DNA of 64,000 bases from positions 1,628,001 to 1,692,000 of the forward strand of contig NZ_CP046902.1 in NCBI RefSeq assembly GCF_009789555.1, given 5' to 3'. The notes under the pieces are model-generated. The model ran no database searches, was not told the origin of the DNA, and saw nothing but the letters and a program-made list of their open reading frames with translations. Of this stretch, positions 25,430 to 35,174 are shown piece by piece. Each line of letters opens with the position of its first letter. Position 1 is the stretch's first letter. A program made the translations under genes and the position numbers. Origin of the DNA: Stutzerimonas stutzeri (GTDB lineage: Bacteria > Pseudomonadota > Gammaproteobacteria > Pseudomonadales > Pseudomonadaceae).

Positions 25430-26029
25430 TCAGCGCGGAGGATATTGCGCCAGCGCGCGGTTCACCGCGTCACGTGCCGCATCCTTGCGTTCGGCCTGAT
25501 CGCCGCCACTGCGCGCTTCGGCGCGGTTGCTCCAGATGGCCTGCCCCGAGCTGCCGTCGTACATCTGGATGTGCACCGAAACCACCTGCTCCTCATAGCT
25601 TCGTATTATCGGCGCACTGCCCCCGATGCCATAGCCGGTGCCGTATCCACCGTAGCGGCCCGCGCCGACGTAGGGCCCGTAATCGTCATAAGTCTGTCGC
25701 ACCCGGGTCTCCATGCTGGCGCTGGCACTGATTTGCACGTCGCCACGGGCGTTATCGGGCGCAGGTCGCAGCCCCCGCTGATCGAGGGCACCGGCGACCA
25801 TCTCCTGCAATTGCTCGCCTGCCAGCGATGCGGTTCCGGCTGGCGGAGTGCGCCAGCTCCAGCTCTGGTAGGCAGAAAAGTCCCGTGGCGCGGCCGGGTA
25901 GCTGGGTGACTGGATCTGCTCGACCGGAGGCGCTGGCGGAATGGGTTCGGACTCGCTGGTGTACGGGTTGCTGCCCTGGCAGGCCACGAGGCTGACGCAC
26001 AGAAGGGGCAGTGCAGCACGGATCAACAT
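25430..26029 (-). CDS. DUF4136 lipoprotein (second paralogue)
   Basis: A 199-residue lipoprotein with lipobox LVAC, Cys17, and a proline-rich linker before a DUF4136 domain (FSAYQSWSWRTP; VQMYDGSSGQAIWSNRAEARS is the C-terminal signature). Its glycine/tyrosine insert (VGAGRYGGYGTGYGIGG) replaces the tryptophan-rich one of the neighbour. The ATG at 26029 has GGGAGG upstream; the longer frame to 26206 runs into cmoM. Shared domain order, orientation and spacing show a tandem duplication, with divergence mainly in the insert. Confidence 0.88.
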   Translation of the reverse strand: MLIRAALPLLCVSLVACQGSNPYTSESEPIPPAPPVEQIQSPSYPAAPRDFSAYQSWSWRTPPAGTASLAGEQLQEMVAGALDQRGLRPAPDNARGDVQISASASMETRVRQTYDDYGPYVGAGRYGGYGTGYGIGGSAPIIRSYEEQVVSVHIQMYDGSSGQAIWSNRAEARSGGDQAERKDAARDAVNRALAQYPPR

Positions 26030-26049
26030 GGAAACCTCCCGGCCGGCGC

Positions 26050-26799
26050 TCAGTTTGGCCGGCACAACCAGTGCAGGTATCGCCCGAGGCCGGCGAAGGC
26101 GGGATGGCGGCGGTAAGCCAGTTCCATCTCGATCAGGTCGGCAGGCTCGGTGCGCGCCTGGAAATCGGCGGGCATGTAATCGTGAAACACACGCACGCCA
26201 CTGCATGATTCGACCCGCCAGTCTGGTGCGAGTTGCGCCGCCAGCTCCCGAGGATCGAGCGGGCGCTGCGGCGTGAGACTCTGACGTTCACCGGCGAACG
26301 ATTGTGTGCGCAGTTTCTTGAAATGGCCCTTCAGCAGGTTGCGGTAGATCAGCGCATCGCGGTTGTAGAAGGCCAGGGACAGCCAGCCATCGGCTGCAAC
26401 CAGGCGGTGCAGCACCGGCAGGATCGCTTGCGGTTCGGCGAGCCATTCCAGAACCGCGTGGCAGACGATCAGATCGAAACGGCCCTCGACCCGAGCGTCC
26501 AGGTCCTGCCAGGCGGCCTGAATGAACGTGCCCGGCTGGCCTGCCTGGGCGAACCGTTCACGCGCGCCGGCGAGCATCGGTTCAGCGGGTTCGGCGAGGG
26601 TCACCTGATGGCCCTGTTGCGCCAGCCAGAGGGCCATGTGGCCAAGACCGGCGCCAATGTCGAGTACACGCAGCGGGCGTTGCGGCAGCGTCTCGGCAAG
26701 GTCCGCCTGCAACACGGCGAGACGGATCGCACCCTTGGCGCCGCCGTAGATCTTCTCGGCGAAGCGCGCGGCGAGTTCGTCGAAATGGCGATCGCTCAT
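26050..26799 (-). CDS. cmoM: CmoM (SmtA), tRNA uridine-34 carboxyl-methyltransferase
   Basis: A 249-residue SAM-dependent methyltransferase. The SAM motif VLDIGAGLGHMAL is at about 45-57, and the MSDRHFDELAARFAEKIYGGAKGAIRL start is the typical CmoM N-terminus. CmoM methylates 5-carboxymethoxyuridine at the tRNA wobble position to the methyl ester. The ATG at 26799 overlaps the TGA of the upstream MazG-like gene (ATGA), so translation is probably coupled. The frame extends to 26874 but that part lies inside the neighbour. Confidence 0.87.
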   Translation of the reverse strand: MSDRHFDELAARFAEKIYGGAKGAIRLAVLQADLAETLPQRPLRVLDIGAGLGHMALWLAQQGHQVTLAEPAEPMLAGARERFAQAGQPGTFIQAAWQDLDARVEGRFDLIVCHAVLEWLAEPQAILPVLHRLVAADGWLSLAFYNRDALIYRNLLKGHFKKLRTQSFAGERQSLTPQRPLDPRELAAQLAPDWRVESCSGVRVFHDYMPADFQARTEPADLIEMELAYRRHPAFAGLGRYLHWLCRPN

Positions 26800-27101
26800 C
26801 GGGCGAACCGCCGCTCGTTGTCGGCCAGCTTGGCCAGCAGTGCCTGTTCCATATCGATGCCCAGTTCGGCGCACATCAGCAGCAGGTACATGAGGATATC
26901 GCCGACTTCCTGCCCGGCGTGTTCCAGCTTGTCAGCCGGCAGCCGGCGTGACTCGTCCTCGCCCAGCCACTGGAATATTTCCAGCAGTTCGGACATTTCC
27001 ACGCTGGCGGCCATGGCCAGGTTCTTCGGGCTGTGAAAGCGTTGCCAGTCGTTGCGATCCCGGATCGCATGCAGGCGCTGGGTGATCTGTTCGATGTTCA
27101 T
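26796..27101 (-). CDS. MazG-like nucleotide pyrophosphohydrolase
   Basis: A 101-residue all-alpha NTP pyrophosphohydrolase of the small MazG/RS21-C6 type. The Mg2+-binding acidic motif ExxE...ExxD is visible: EMSELLEIFQWL and GQEVGDILMYLLLMCAELG. Such proteins hydrolyse non-canonical or excess dNTPs. The start at 27101 (MNIEQITQRLHAIRDRNDW) follows the usual family start; ATGs at 27116 and a start at 27140 are alternatives, none with a good ribosome-binding site. It is coupled to cmoM by a 4-bp overlap. Confidence 0.82.
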   Translation of the reverse strand: MNIEQITQRLHAIRDRNDWQRFHSPKNLAMAASVEMSELLEIFQWLGEDESRRLPADKLEHAGQEVGDILMYLLLMCAELGIDMEQALLAKLADNERRFAR

Positions 27102-27207
27102 CAGAAGGCGGCTCATTCGGAGGCGGCTAGCTTCGGCCACTGTGCCGTTGCCCGCAAGGGGCAGCGGCGGTCATGTGCTTGCTGCGCTGCGGCGCACACG
27201 CAACACC

Positions 27208-27445
27208 ATGGCCGCCGGGATGGTACCGCCGATCGGCATGGGAATCGCCAGCCTGATCGCGCGCGGCACGTTCGCCCAGGCGAGCGCGAAGCGGCCAAAG
27301 CCGCGCTGGTGCCGGGCTGTACCTGCTGGCGATTTTGGCCGGTCGTCTGCTGACCGGCGTGATCTACGCGGTGCTCAAAAGGCCCGAGGTACGGCCTTTG
27401 GCTGTCGGCGCGGTGCTCGATCGACGCCGCCAGAGGCTGAACTAA
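27208..27445 (+). pseudogene. Relic of fruA, fructose PTS permease (EIIC) gene
   Basis: Three frames carry pieces of a fructose-specific EIIC protein in the right order. Frame 1 (from 27208) reads MAAGMVPPIGMGIASLIARG...F, a conserved EIIC block. Near 27280 a single-base change moves to EREAAKAALVPG. Near 27314 a second shift moves to LYLLAILAGRLLTGVIYAVL and KRPE, which is the C-terminal end of FruA, ending in TAA. By comparison with E. coli FruA roughly 60 residues between the last two blocks are missing, and everything upstream of the first is gone. It cannot be functional. No other fru gene is nearby. Confidence 0.72.
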
Positions 27446-27537
27446 GGTCTCGCTGCCGTATCCACTGATAACGGTCATAACTTTGTTTCAGAAGGTTTCG
27501 CTGACAGCGGATGAACCCACTCGGCAGGAGAGTCTGG

Positions 27538-29943
27538 ATGAGCATCGAATACGGGCCTCGCCCCTTGCGTATCACCCTGACCGCCGGGGTCATACTGCTG
27601 TTGGGCGCGCTGATGACGATCGGCGGTGGCTACCTCGCCCTGTTGGGTGGCTCCTGGTACTACCTGACGGCCGGCTTCGGGCTGCTGGTCGTGGCGGGCC
27701 TGCTGTTCGTTCGACATCGCGCGGCGATCTGGTTGTATGCGCTGCTGCTGCTGGGGACGCTGATCTGGACGATCTACGAGGTCCGTTTCGACTGGTGGCA
27801 GTTGGCGCCGCGGATCGACCTCTGGTGCATCCTTGGGCTCTGGTTGATCCTGCCCTGGGTCAATCGCTACGTGAGTGATGAATTAGTCTGGCGCGATGGC
27901 GCCAGCGGTCTGCTCGCGCTTGGCGTACTGGCGGGCGCGCTGATGGCCGGCTATTCGCTGACACAGGATTACGGGTCGATCGAGGGTGAATTCAGCGACG
28001 CCCAGATGCAGGGCCTCCGCCCCGACGGGCAGGCCGGCCGTTCGGCGAACGAATGGACTGCCTATGGCGGCTCCAGCCGCGGCGATCGCTACTCGACGGC
28101 TGATCTGATCACCCCTGAGAATGTCGATCGGCTGAAAAAGGCCTGGGAATATCACACCGGCGATCTGCCGGGTGAGGGCGATCCGGGTGAACTGACCAAC
28201 CAGGTCACCCCCCTCAAGGCAGGCGACAAGCTGTTCATCTGCACGCCCCACAGCATCGCCATCGCACTGGATGCCGATACCGGCGAGGAGCGCTGGCGAT
28301 TCGACCCGAGCATCAACCGCGACGCGCAGTACTACCAGCACATGACCTGTCGCGGCCTCGCCTACCACGATGCCGCTGCCTATGGCGCGGCGACCCGCTC
28401 CGCACCCCAACCGGACCCGTCCACCGCTCGCTGTGAGCGCCGACTGTTCCTGCCCACCAATGACGGGACCCTGGTCGCGCTCGACGCCGAGGATGGCAAG
28501 CCCTGCGAGGATTTCGGCGACGCCGGCGTGGTTGACCTCAAGGCCGGCCTCGGTGAAGGGGCGCTAGGCGTCTACTTGCCGACATCCCCTCCTGTGGTGA
28601 CCGAGAAGCTGGTCATCGTCGGCGGCTCCATCACCGATAACGGGGCAGTGGATTCGCCCGGCGGCGTCATTCGTGCCTACGACGTACGCAACGGGCGGCT
28701 GATGTGGAATTTCGATCCGGGCAATCCGGACGCCACCGAGCCGCTGGCGCCGGGAGAAACCTACGTGCGTAGCACGCCGAACGCCTGGACCATTGCGACC
28801 GCGGACGAAACGCTCGGGCTGGTCTACATCCCGACCGGCAATCAGACGCCCGACCAGTGGGCCGTGCCCCGCACACCTGAATCGGAGCGTTTCACCGATA
28901 CGCTGGTTGCGCTGGATCTGGCGACCGGCAAGGTGCGCTGGGAATTCCAGACGGTGCATCACGACCTCTGGGACCGCGACTTGCCATCGCAACCGACGCT
29001 GGTCGACATCGACGGACCGCAGGGCACGGTGCCGGCCATCATCCAGCCGACCAAGCGTGGCGATCTTTACGTGCTGAACCGTCGCACCGGCGAGCCGATC
29101 GTTCCGGTCGATGAAATACCCGTGCCGCAGGGGACGGTAGAGGGCGACTACGCCGCGCCGACCCAGCCCGTGTCGGCATTGAGCTACGCGCCCGATGCGC
29201 CGCTGCAGGAAAAAGACATGTGGGGCGGCACGCCGCTGGACCAGATGATGTGCCGCATCCAGTTCCGCAAACTGCGCTACGACGGCGATTTCACTCCACC
29301 GTCCGAGCAGGGCTCGCTGATCTATCCGGGTAACGTCGGCACGTTCAACTGGCCGTCCGTGGCGGTCGATCCGAGCCGACAACTGCTGTTTGGCGCGCCG
29401 AACTATCTGGCATTCATCTCCCAACTGGTCAAACGCAGCGAAGTCGATCCGCAAGAGCGCACCGGCGGCGGCGAGACAGGCCTGCAGCCCAACCTCGGGG
29501 CGCCTTACATGGTGCGGCTGCAACCCTTCATGTCGGTGCTCGGGCTGCCGTGCCAGACGCCGCCGTGGGGCTTCGTCAGTGCGGTCGATCTGCGCACCAT
29601 GCAAAAAGTCTGGATGCACAAGAACGGCACCAGCCGCGACAGTGCACCGCTGGGTATTGCGCTGCCGGTCGGCACGCCTGCGCTGGGCGGACCGATCGTG
29701 ACGGCTGGCGGCGTTGCCTTCATGAGCGGCACGCTGGATTACTACCTGCGCGCCTACGACCTTCAGAGCGGCAAGGAATTATGGAAAGGCAGGCTGCCCG
29801 CAGGCGGCCAAGCCACCCCGATGACTTACGTTTCGGAAAGCACCGGCAAGCAGTACGTGGTGCAGATGGCTGGCGGCCATGGATCGTTCGGGACTCGAAT
29901 AGGAGACTCGGTGTTGGCGTGGACGCTGGACGAAGCGCAATAG
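27538..29943 (+). CDS. gcd: Membrane-bound PQQ-dependent glucose dehydrogenase
   Basis: An 801-residue quinoprotein of the mGDH type. Five N-terminal membrane helices (about residues 12-145) anchor and take electrons to ubiquinone. The periplasmic propeller holds PQQ; typical blocks are NEWTAYGGSSRGDRYS, FQTVHHDLWDRDLPSQP, RGDLYVLNRRTGEP and the tryptophan-docking repeats (GEERWRF, GKELWKGRLPAGGQATPMTY). It oxidises glucose to gluconolactone and can acidify the surroundings. The ATG at 27538 has AGGAG 7 bases upstream; the ATG at 27511 has no such site. It follows the fruA relic and no pqq gene is in the window. Confidence 0.93.
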   Translation: MSIEYGPRPLRITLTAGVILLLGALMTIGGGYLALLGGSWYYLTAGFGLLVVAGLLFVRHRAAIWLYALLLLGTLIWTIYEVRFDWWQLAPRIDLWCILGLWLILPWVNRYVSDELVWRDGASGLLALGVLAGALMAGYSLTQDYGSIEGEFSDAQMQGLRPDGQAGRSANEWTAYGGSSRGDRYSTADLITPENVDRLKKAWEYHTGDLPGEGDPGELTNQVTPLKAGDKLFICTPHSIAIALDADTGEERWRFDPSINRDAQYYQHMTCRGLAYHDAAAYGAATRSAPQPDPSTARCERRLFLPTNDGTLVALDAEDGKPCEDFGDAGVVDLKAGLGEGALGVYLPTSPPVVTEKLVIVGGSITDNGAVDSPGGVIRAYDVRNGRLMWNFDPGNPDATEPLAPGETYVRSTPNAWTIATADETLGLVYIPTGNQTPDQWAVPRTPESERFTDTLVALDLATGKVRWEFQTVHHDLWDRDLPSQPTLVDIDGPQGTVPAIIQPTKRGDLYVLNRRTGEPIVPVDEIPVPQGTVEGDYAAPTQPVSALSYAPDAPLQEKDMWGGTPLDQMMCRIQFRKLRYDGDFTPPSEQGSLIYPGNVGTFNWPSVAVDPSRQLLFGAPNYLAFISQLVKRSEVDPQERTGGGETGLQPNLGAPYMVRLQPFMSVLGLPCQTPPWGFVSAVDLRTMQKVWMHKNGTSRDSAPLGIALPVGTPALGGPIVTAGGVAFMSGTLDYYLRAYDLQSGKELWKGRLPAGGQATPMTYVSESTGKQYVVQMAGGHGSFGTRIGDSVLAWTLDEAQ

Positions 29944-30155
29944 CGAGGCAGAACGCCGGCGTCGGGTCGAGTTCGCGGCAGGTGTCGCCGCGCCGGCCCG
30001 CAGCGTCCGCGCAGTAAAAAATGGTGCTGGCGGCGAAACCTCGTCTCCACCAGGCCAGGGTTGCGTAGGATGGCGCACGGCAGGCGCTCGCGCTCAGTCG
30101 GTTGGCTGCGCAGGCGCTTGGCGAATGGTCGTTGCTCGGGCGAGGCACGTTCGCT

Positions 30156-30183
30156 CGGCATTTCACGGCCTTGTGAAATGCCG
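30156..30183. terminator. Perfect 11-bp hairpin between convergent gcd and prfC
   Basis: CGGCATTTCAC-GGCCTT-GTGAAATGCCG pairs perfectly. It lies 21 bp past the prfC stop (minus strand) and also downstream of gcd (plus strand), so it can serve both. No T-run. The rest of 29944-30204 contains GC-rich sequence with no supported gene. Confidence 0.55.
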
Positions 30184-30204
30184 CTGGGCTTGCGCAGTCG
30201 CCGA

Positions 30205-31788
<1,584 letters not shown>

Positions 31789-32412
31789 GGCGGTCCCGGT
31801 ATTGAAAGCGTGTCGGAAAAAGCCGGCGATTATAGCGCAAAGGTCGCGCCCCGGCGTGGCCCGTCAAGGCGGCAGGGTTGGCCGGCCCTCCCTGGCGGGG
31901 CGGGACGAACGGAACATCGGCGCAGCACATCTGTCGGTTTGAGTAGGGTAGGTTCGCCAATGCGGCAAAAAATGGAGCGAGTGCGGATTTTTCATTGATC
32001 TGAAACAGCTGTGGTTCTAAAGTTCGCGCCCGAACGTCCATGCTGGCAACGATCCATCCGGCTCAAGTACTGACGACGAGAGATCAGGAATCACCAAGTC
32101 ACTGCATCCGATGCCGTCGATTTGGCCGTGATACTCGGCGACATGCCTTGGGAAGTAGGCGAACCAAAGTGGGGAAACTGATCAGGCGTTCTAGTTAGGG
32201 TCTGTTTCCGTCCAGTCGCGGCTGCGGCCGCCCGTCCCTTGCGGGGTGCGCGACAGATGCACCGTGCGGTGTCATGGGACGCGGCAAGGAAACGAGCATA
32301 CCGGCGTCCCGCGCCTTGCCTGGCGTCATTTGGCGCAACGCGGCTCGCAGTGAAACGGGAATAGACCCTAGTCCCCTCATCCGACTTTACGTTTCCCGAT
32401 TTGGAGCCATGC
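31789..32412. other. 624-bp intergenic region between prfC and speC
   Basis: No open frame here has a good start and a plausible protein. The half next to speC is rich in inverted repeats (see 32278-32327), and AATCACCAAGTC-type and GACGACGAGAG-type stretches give no clear motif. It is unusually long for a promoter region between two housekeeping genes and may hold a structured 5' leader or a small RNA. The prfC promoter must also lie here. Confidence 0.5.
32278..32327 (+). promoter_or_regulatory. Stem-loop in the speC upstream region
   Basis: GACGCGGCAAGG (32278-32289) pairs with CCTTGCCTGGCGTC (32314-32327): 12 bp with a 2-base bulge around a 24-base loop. Nearby copies of GTCCC and CCTTGC could form competing pairs. 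It ends 86 bases before the speC ATG, so it is probably in the 5' leader. Whether it senses polyamines is not visible. Confidence 0.35.
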
Positions 32413-33576
32413 ATGTCGATCAAGATCGAAGATTACTATTCCCGATCCACTTTTCAGAAAATGAAGTCTTTCGCTGACCAGCACGAGACGCCATTCGTGG
32501 TCATCGACACCGAGACCATCAGCACCGCCTATGACGATCTGCGCGCCGGTTTCGAGTTTGCCAAGGTCTATTACGCGGTGAAGGCCAATCCGGCGGTCGA
32601 AATCATCGACCTGCTGCGCGACAAGGGCTCGAACTTCGACATCGCCTCGATCTACGAGCTGGACAAGGTGATGTCCCGCGGCGTCGGTCCGGAGCGTATC
32701 AGCTACGGCAACACCATCAAGAAAGCCAAGGACATCCGCTACTTCTACGACAAGGGCGTGCGCATGTTCGCCACCGACTCGGAAGCCGACCTGCGCAACA
32801 TTGCCAAGGCCGCACCGGGCTCCAAGGTGTACGTACGGATTCTCACCGAAGGCTCGACCACGGCGGACTGGCCGCTGTCGCGCAAGTTCGGCTGCCAGAC
32901 CGACATGGCGATGGACCTGTTGATTCTCGCCCGCCAGTTGAAGCTCGAGCCTTACGGGATCTCCTTCCACGTTGGCTCGCAGCAGCGTGACATTTCCGTA
33001 TGGGACGCCGCGATTGCCAAGGTGAAGGTCATCTTCGAGCGCCTGAAGGAAGAAGACGGCATCGAGCTGAAAATGATCAACATGGGGGGCGGCTTCCCGG
33101 CCAACTACATCACCCGGACCAACAGCCTGGAAACCTACGCCGAGGAAATCATCCGCTTTCTCAAGGAGGACTTCGGTGACGACCTGCCGGAAATCATCCT
33201 CGAGCCGGGCCGTTCGCTGATCGCCAACGCGGGCATCCTGGTAAGCGAAGTGGTGCTGGTGGCGCGCAAGTCGCGTACCGCCGTCGAGCGTTGGGTCTAT
33301 ACAGACGTCGGTATGTTCTCCGGTCTGATCGAAACCATGGGCGAAGCGATCAAGTTCCCGATCTGGACCGAGAAGAAAGGCGAGATGGAAGAAGTGGTGA
33401 TCGCCGGGCCGACCTGCGACAGCGCCGATATCATGTACGAAAACTACAAGTACGGACTGCCGCTGAATCTGGCGATCGGCGACCGCATGTACTGGCTTTC
33501 GACTGGCGCATACACCACCAGCTACAGCGCGGTGGAGTTCAATGGCTTCCCGCCGCTGAAGGCCTACTACCTGTAA
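32413..33576 (+). CDS. speC: Ornithine decarboxylase (alanine-racemase-fold type)
   Basis: A 387-residue PLP enzyme that makes putrescine from ornithine. It belongs to the fold-III (eukaryote-like) decarboxylases, not the E. coli SpeC fold. Lys57 in YYAVKANP binds PLP, His186 in HVGSQ stacks on it, GGGF (226-229) and EPGR (264-267) hold the phosphate, and Cys335 in GPTCDS is the catalytic cysteine. Length and sequence match P. aeruginosa SpeC. The ATG at 32413 has GGAG 6 bases upstream. It is followed by the REPIN array and, as in P. aeruginosa, lies near sel1-piuC-piuA. Confidence 0.93.
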   Translation: MSIKIEDYYSRSTFQKMKSFADQHETPFVVIDTETISTAYDDLRAGFEFAKVYYAVKANPAVEIIDLLRDKGSNFDIASIYELDKVMSRGVGPERISYGNTIKKAKDIRYFYDKGVRMFATDSEADLRNIAKAAPGSKVYVRILTEGSTTADWPLSRKFGCQTDMAMDLLILARQLKLEPYGISFHVGSQQRDISVWDAAIAKVKVIFERLKEEDGIELKMINMGGGFPANYITRTNSLETYAEEIIRFLKEDFGDDLPEIILEPGRSLIANAGILVSEVVLVARKSRTAVERWVYTDVGMFSGLIETMGEAIKFPIWTEKKGEMEEVVIAGPTCDSADIMYENYKYGLPLNLAIGDRMYWLSTGAYTTSYSAVEFNGFPPLKAYYL

Positions 33577-33600
33577 GCAGCCGCGCGACATAGCGTAACC

Positions 33601-34375
33601 CGCATTCGCCGCGAGTCGCGCCTCCCACATGTTTGGGCCTTCCACGGGCTTGACGTGGCGTGGGAGGCCCGCCCCCGGGGCGAAGCTTTTCTGTCTGGTA
33701 TCGTCGATCCCACCCATCATTTGGCCCTGCCCGGCCCTTTGCTCCGCATTCGCCGCGGGTCGCGCCTCCCACAGGTTTGGGCCTTCACTGGCTTGATGTG
33801 CTGTGGGAGGCCCGCCCCCGGGGCGAAGCTTTTCTGTCTGGGATCATCCGATCCCACCCATCATTGGGCCCTGCGCGGCCCTTTTGGTCCGCATTCGCCG
33901 CGAGTCGCGCCTCCCACAAGTTTGAGCCCTTCACTGGCTTGATGTGCTGTGGGAGGCCCGCCCCCGGGGCGAAGCTTTTGTGTCTGGGACCATCCGATCC
34001 CACCGAGCGTTGGCCCTGCGCGGCCCTTTGCTCCGCATTCGCCGCGAGTCGCGCCTCCCACAGGTTTGGGCCTTCAGTGGCTTTGAAGTGCTGTGGGAGG
34101 CCCGCCCCCGGGGCGAAGCTTTTCTGTCGGGGACCATCCGACTCCCATTAGCGTTGGGCCCTGCGCGGCCCTTTGCTCCGCATTCGCCGCGAGTCGCGCC
34201 TCCCACAGGTTTGGGCCTTCCACGGGCTTGACGTGGCGTGGGAGGCCCGCCCCCGGGGCGAAGCTTTTCTGTTTGGGATCATCCGATCCCACTAGCGTTG
34301 GGCCCTGCGCGGCCCTTTGCTCCGCATTCGCCGCGAGTCGCGCCTTCTACAGGTTTGGGCCTTCAGTGGCTTTGG
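33601..34375. repeat. Tandem array of five full REPIN units and one partial unit
   Basis: Units start at 33601, 33745, 33890, 34034, 34179 and 34323: a period of 144 or 145 bp. Each full unit holds two 27-bp REP elements in opposite orientation, both with head GTGGGAGGC and tail GCGAAnGC, around a 30-31-bp spacer, so the unit folds as a long hairpin. About 60 bp of linker follows with its own inverted repeats. Plus-strand REPs begin at 33660, 33803, 33949, 34093 and 34238. Units 1 and 5 share one spacer form (CCACGGGCTTGACGTGG), units 2-4 another (CACTGGCTTGATGTG). The sixth unit keeps only a decayed left REP and spacer. No RAYT transposase gene is in the window. Confidence 0.9.
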
Positions 34376-35174
34376 ATTCGGTTGGCGAGGACTCGGCGAT
34401 CTGGCGGGCGATCAGTCGATCGCCCTGATCACCGATATCGGCGCAGCGGGCCACATAGGCCATTGCGATATCGGCAATCGGCCCGATCCGCGCGGCCAGT
34501 AGTTCGTCCCGCGCCTTGCGCAAAAACATCAGATGGCCGAGCGACAGGGCCTGGGTCAGCCAGTGACGGGCGTCTTCCCAGCGCCGCTGGGCGATCAACA
34601 CCGCGGCATGGCTGAACTGGCCGCGAAAATCGCCGCCCTCGGCTGAGCGCCGGTACCAGTCCCAGGCTGCGGCCTGATCGGCCGGCACCACCAGGCCCTC
34701 TTCAAGGTAGCGGCCCAGCAGGTTCATCGATTTCGCATGCCCAAGCTCGGCGGCCCGGCGGTACAGGTGCAACGCCTGCGCCTGGTCCTGCGTGACGCCT
34801 CGACCGGTGGCGAGCAGGTTGGCCAGGTTGTACATGCCCCAGTCAAGGCCCCGTTCAGCCGCCTGGCGGTACTCGCGCGCCGCCGCCGAGGGGTTCGGCT
34901 CGCAGCCCCAGCCATGCTCGAGACAGCGCCCGAGCATGTTGTGCGCCATTGGGTGGCGGTGCTCGCGCGCAATCCGAAACCAGCGCACCGCCAGCTCCGG
35001 GTCGCGCTGGATGCCCCGGCCTTCCAGCAATATCTGGCCGAGCATGACCTGGGCGTCGGCCAGGCCCGTTTGTGCGGCGGTGAGGATGGTGCGCGCCGCT
35101 TCGCGCGGTGCGCCGGCCAGCAGATCGGCCAGCCGGTCGGCGGACACCTCTTCGCGACGAGGAAGATAACGCAC
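34347..35174 (-). CDS. Sel1-repeat protein of the piu locus
   Basis: A 275-residue helical-repeat protein. Four to five Sel1 repeats are seen between about 35 and 215 (AQVMLGQILLEGRGI..DPELAVRWFRIA; AHNMLGRCLEHGWG; GMYNLANLLATGRGV..DQAQALHLYRRAAELGHAKSMNLLGRYLEEG). It corresponds to PA4516 beside piuC in P. aeruginosa; its job there is unknown, probably as a scaffold. It starts with GTG at 35174, directly after the piuC TAG, so it is coupled to piuC. The last nine codons and the TAG stop come from the decayed sixth REPIN unit, so the natural C-terminus has probably been altered. Confidence 0.88.
   Translation of the reverse strand: MRYLPRREEVSADRLADLLAGAPREAARTILTAAQTGLADAQVMLGQILLEGRGIQRDPELAVRWFRIAREHRHPMAHNMLGRCLEHGWGCEPNPSAAAREYRQAAERGLDWGMYNLANLLATGRGVTQDQAQALHLYRRAAELGHAKSMNLLGRYLEEGLVVPADQAAAWDWYRRSAEGGDFRGQFSHAAVLIAQRRWEDARHWLTQALSLGHLMFLRKARDELLAARIGPIADIAMAYVARCADIGDQGDRLIARQIAESSPTESKATEGPNL

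Noticed and set aside
30062..30100. TTGCGTAGGATGG-like segment resembling intergenic repeats of other proteobacteria
   Set aside because: Only a short match is visible and no inverted end could be identified, so it is not listed as a repeat.
33601..34375. Regular repeats that could be taken for a CRISPR array
   Set aside because: The period is 144-145 bp, the linkers are themselves repeated, each unit is an inverted REP pair and no cas gene is near.
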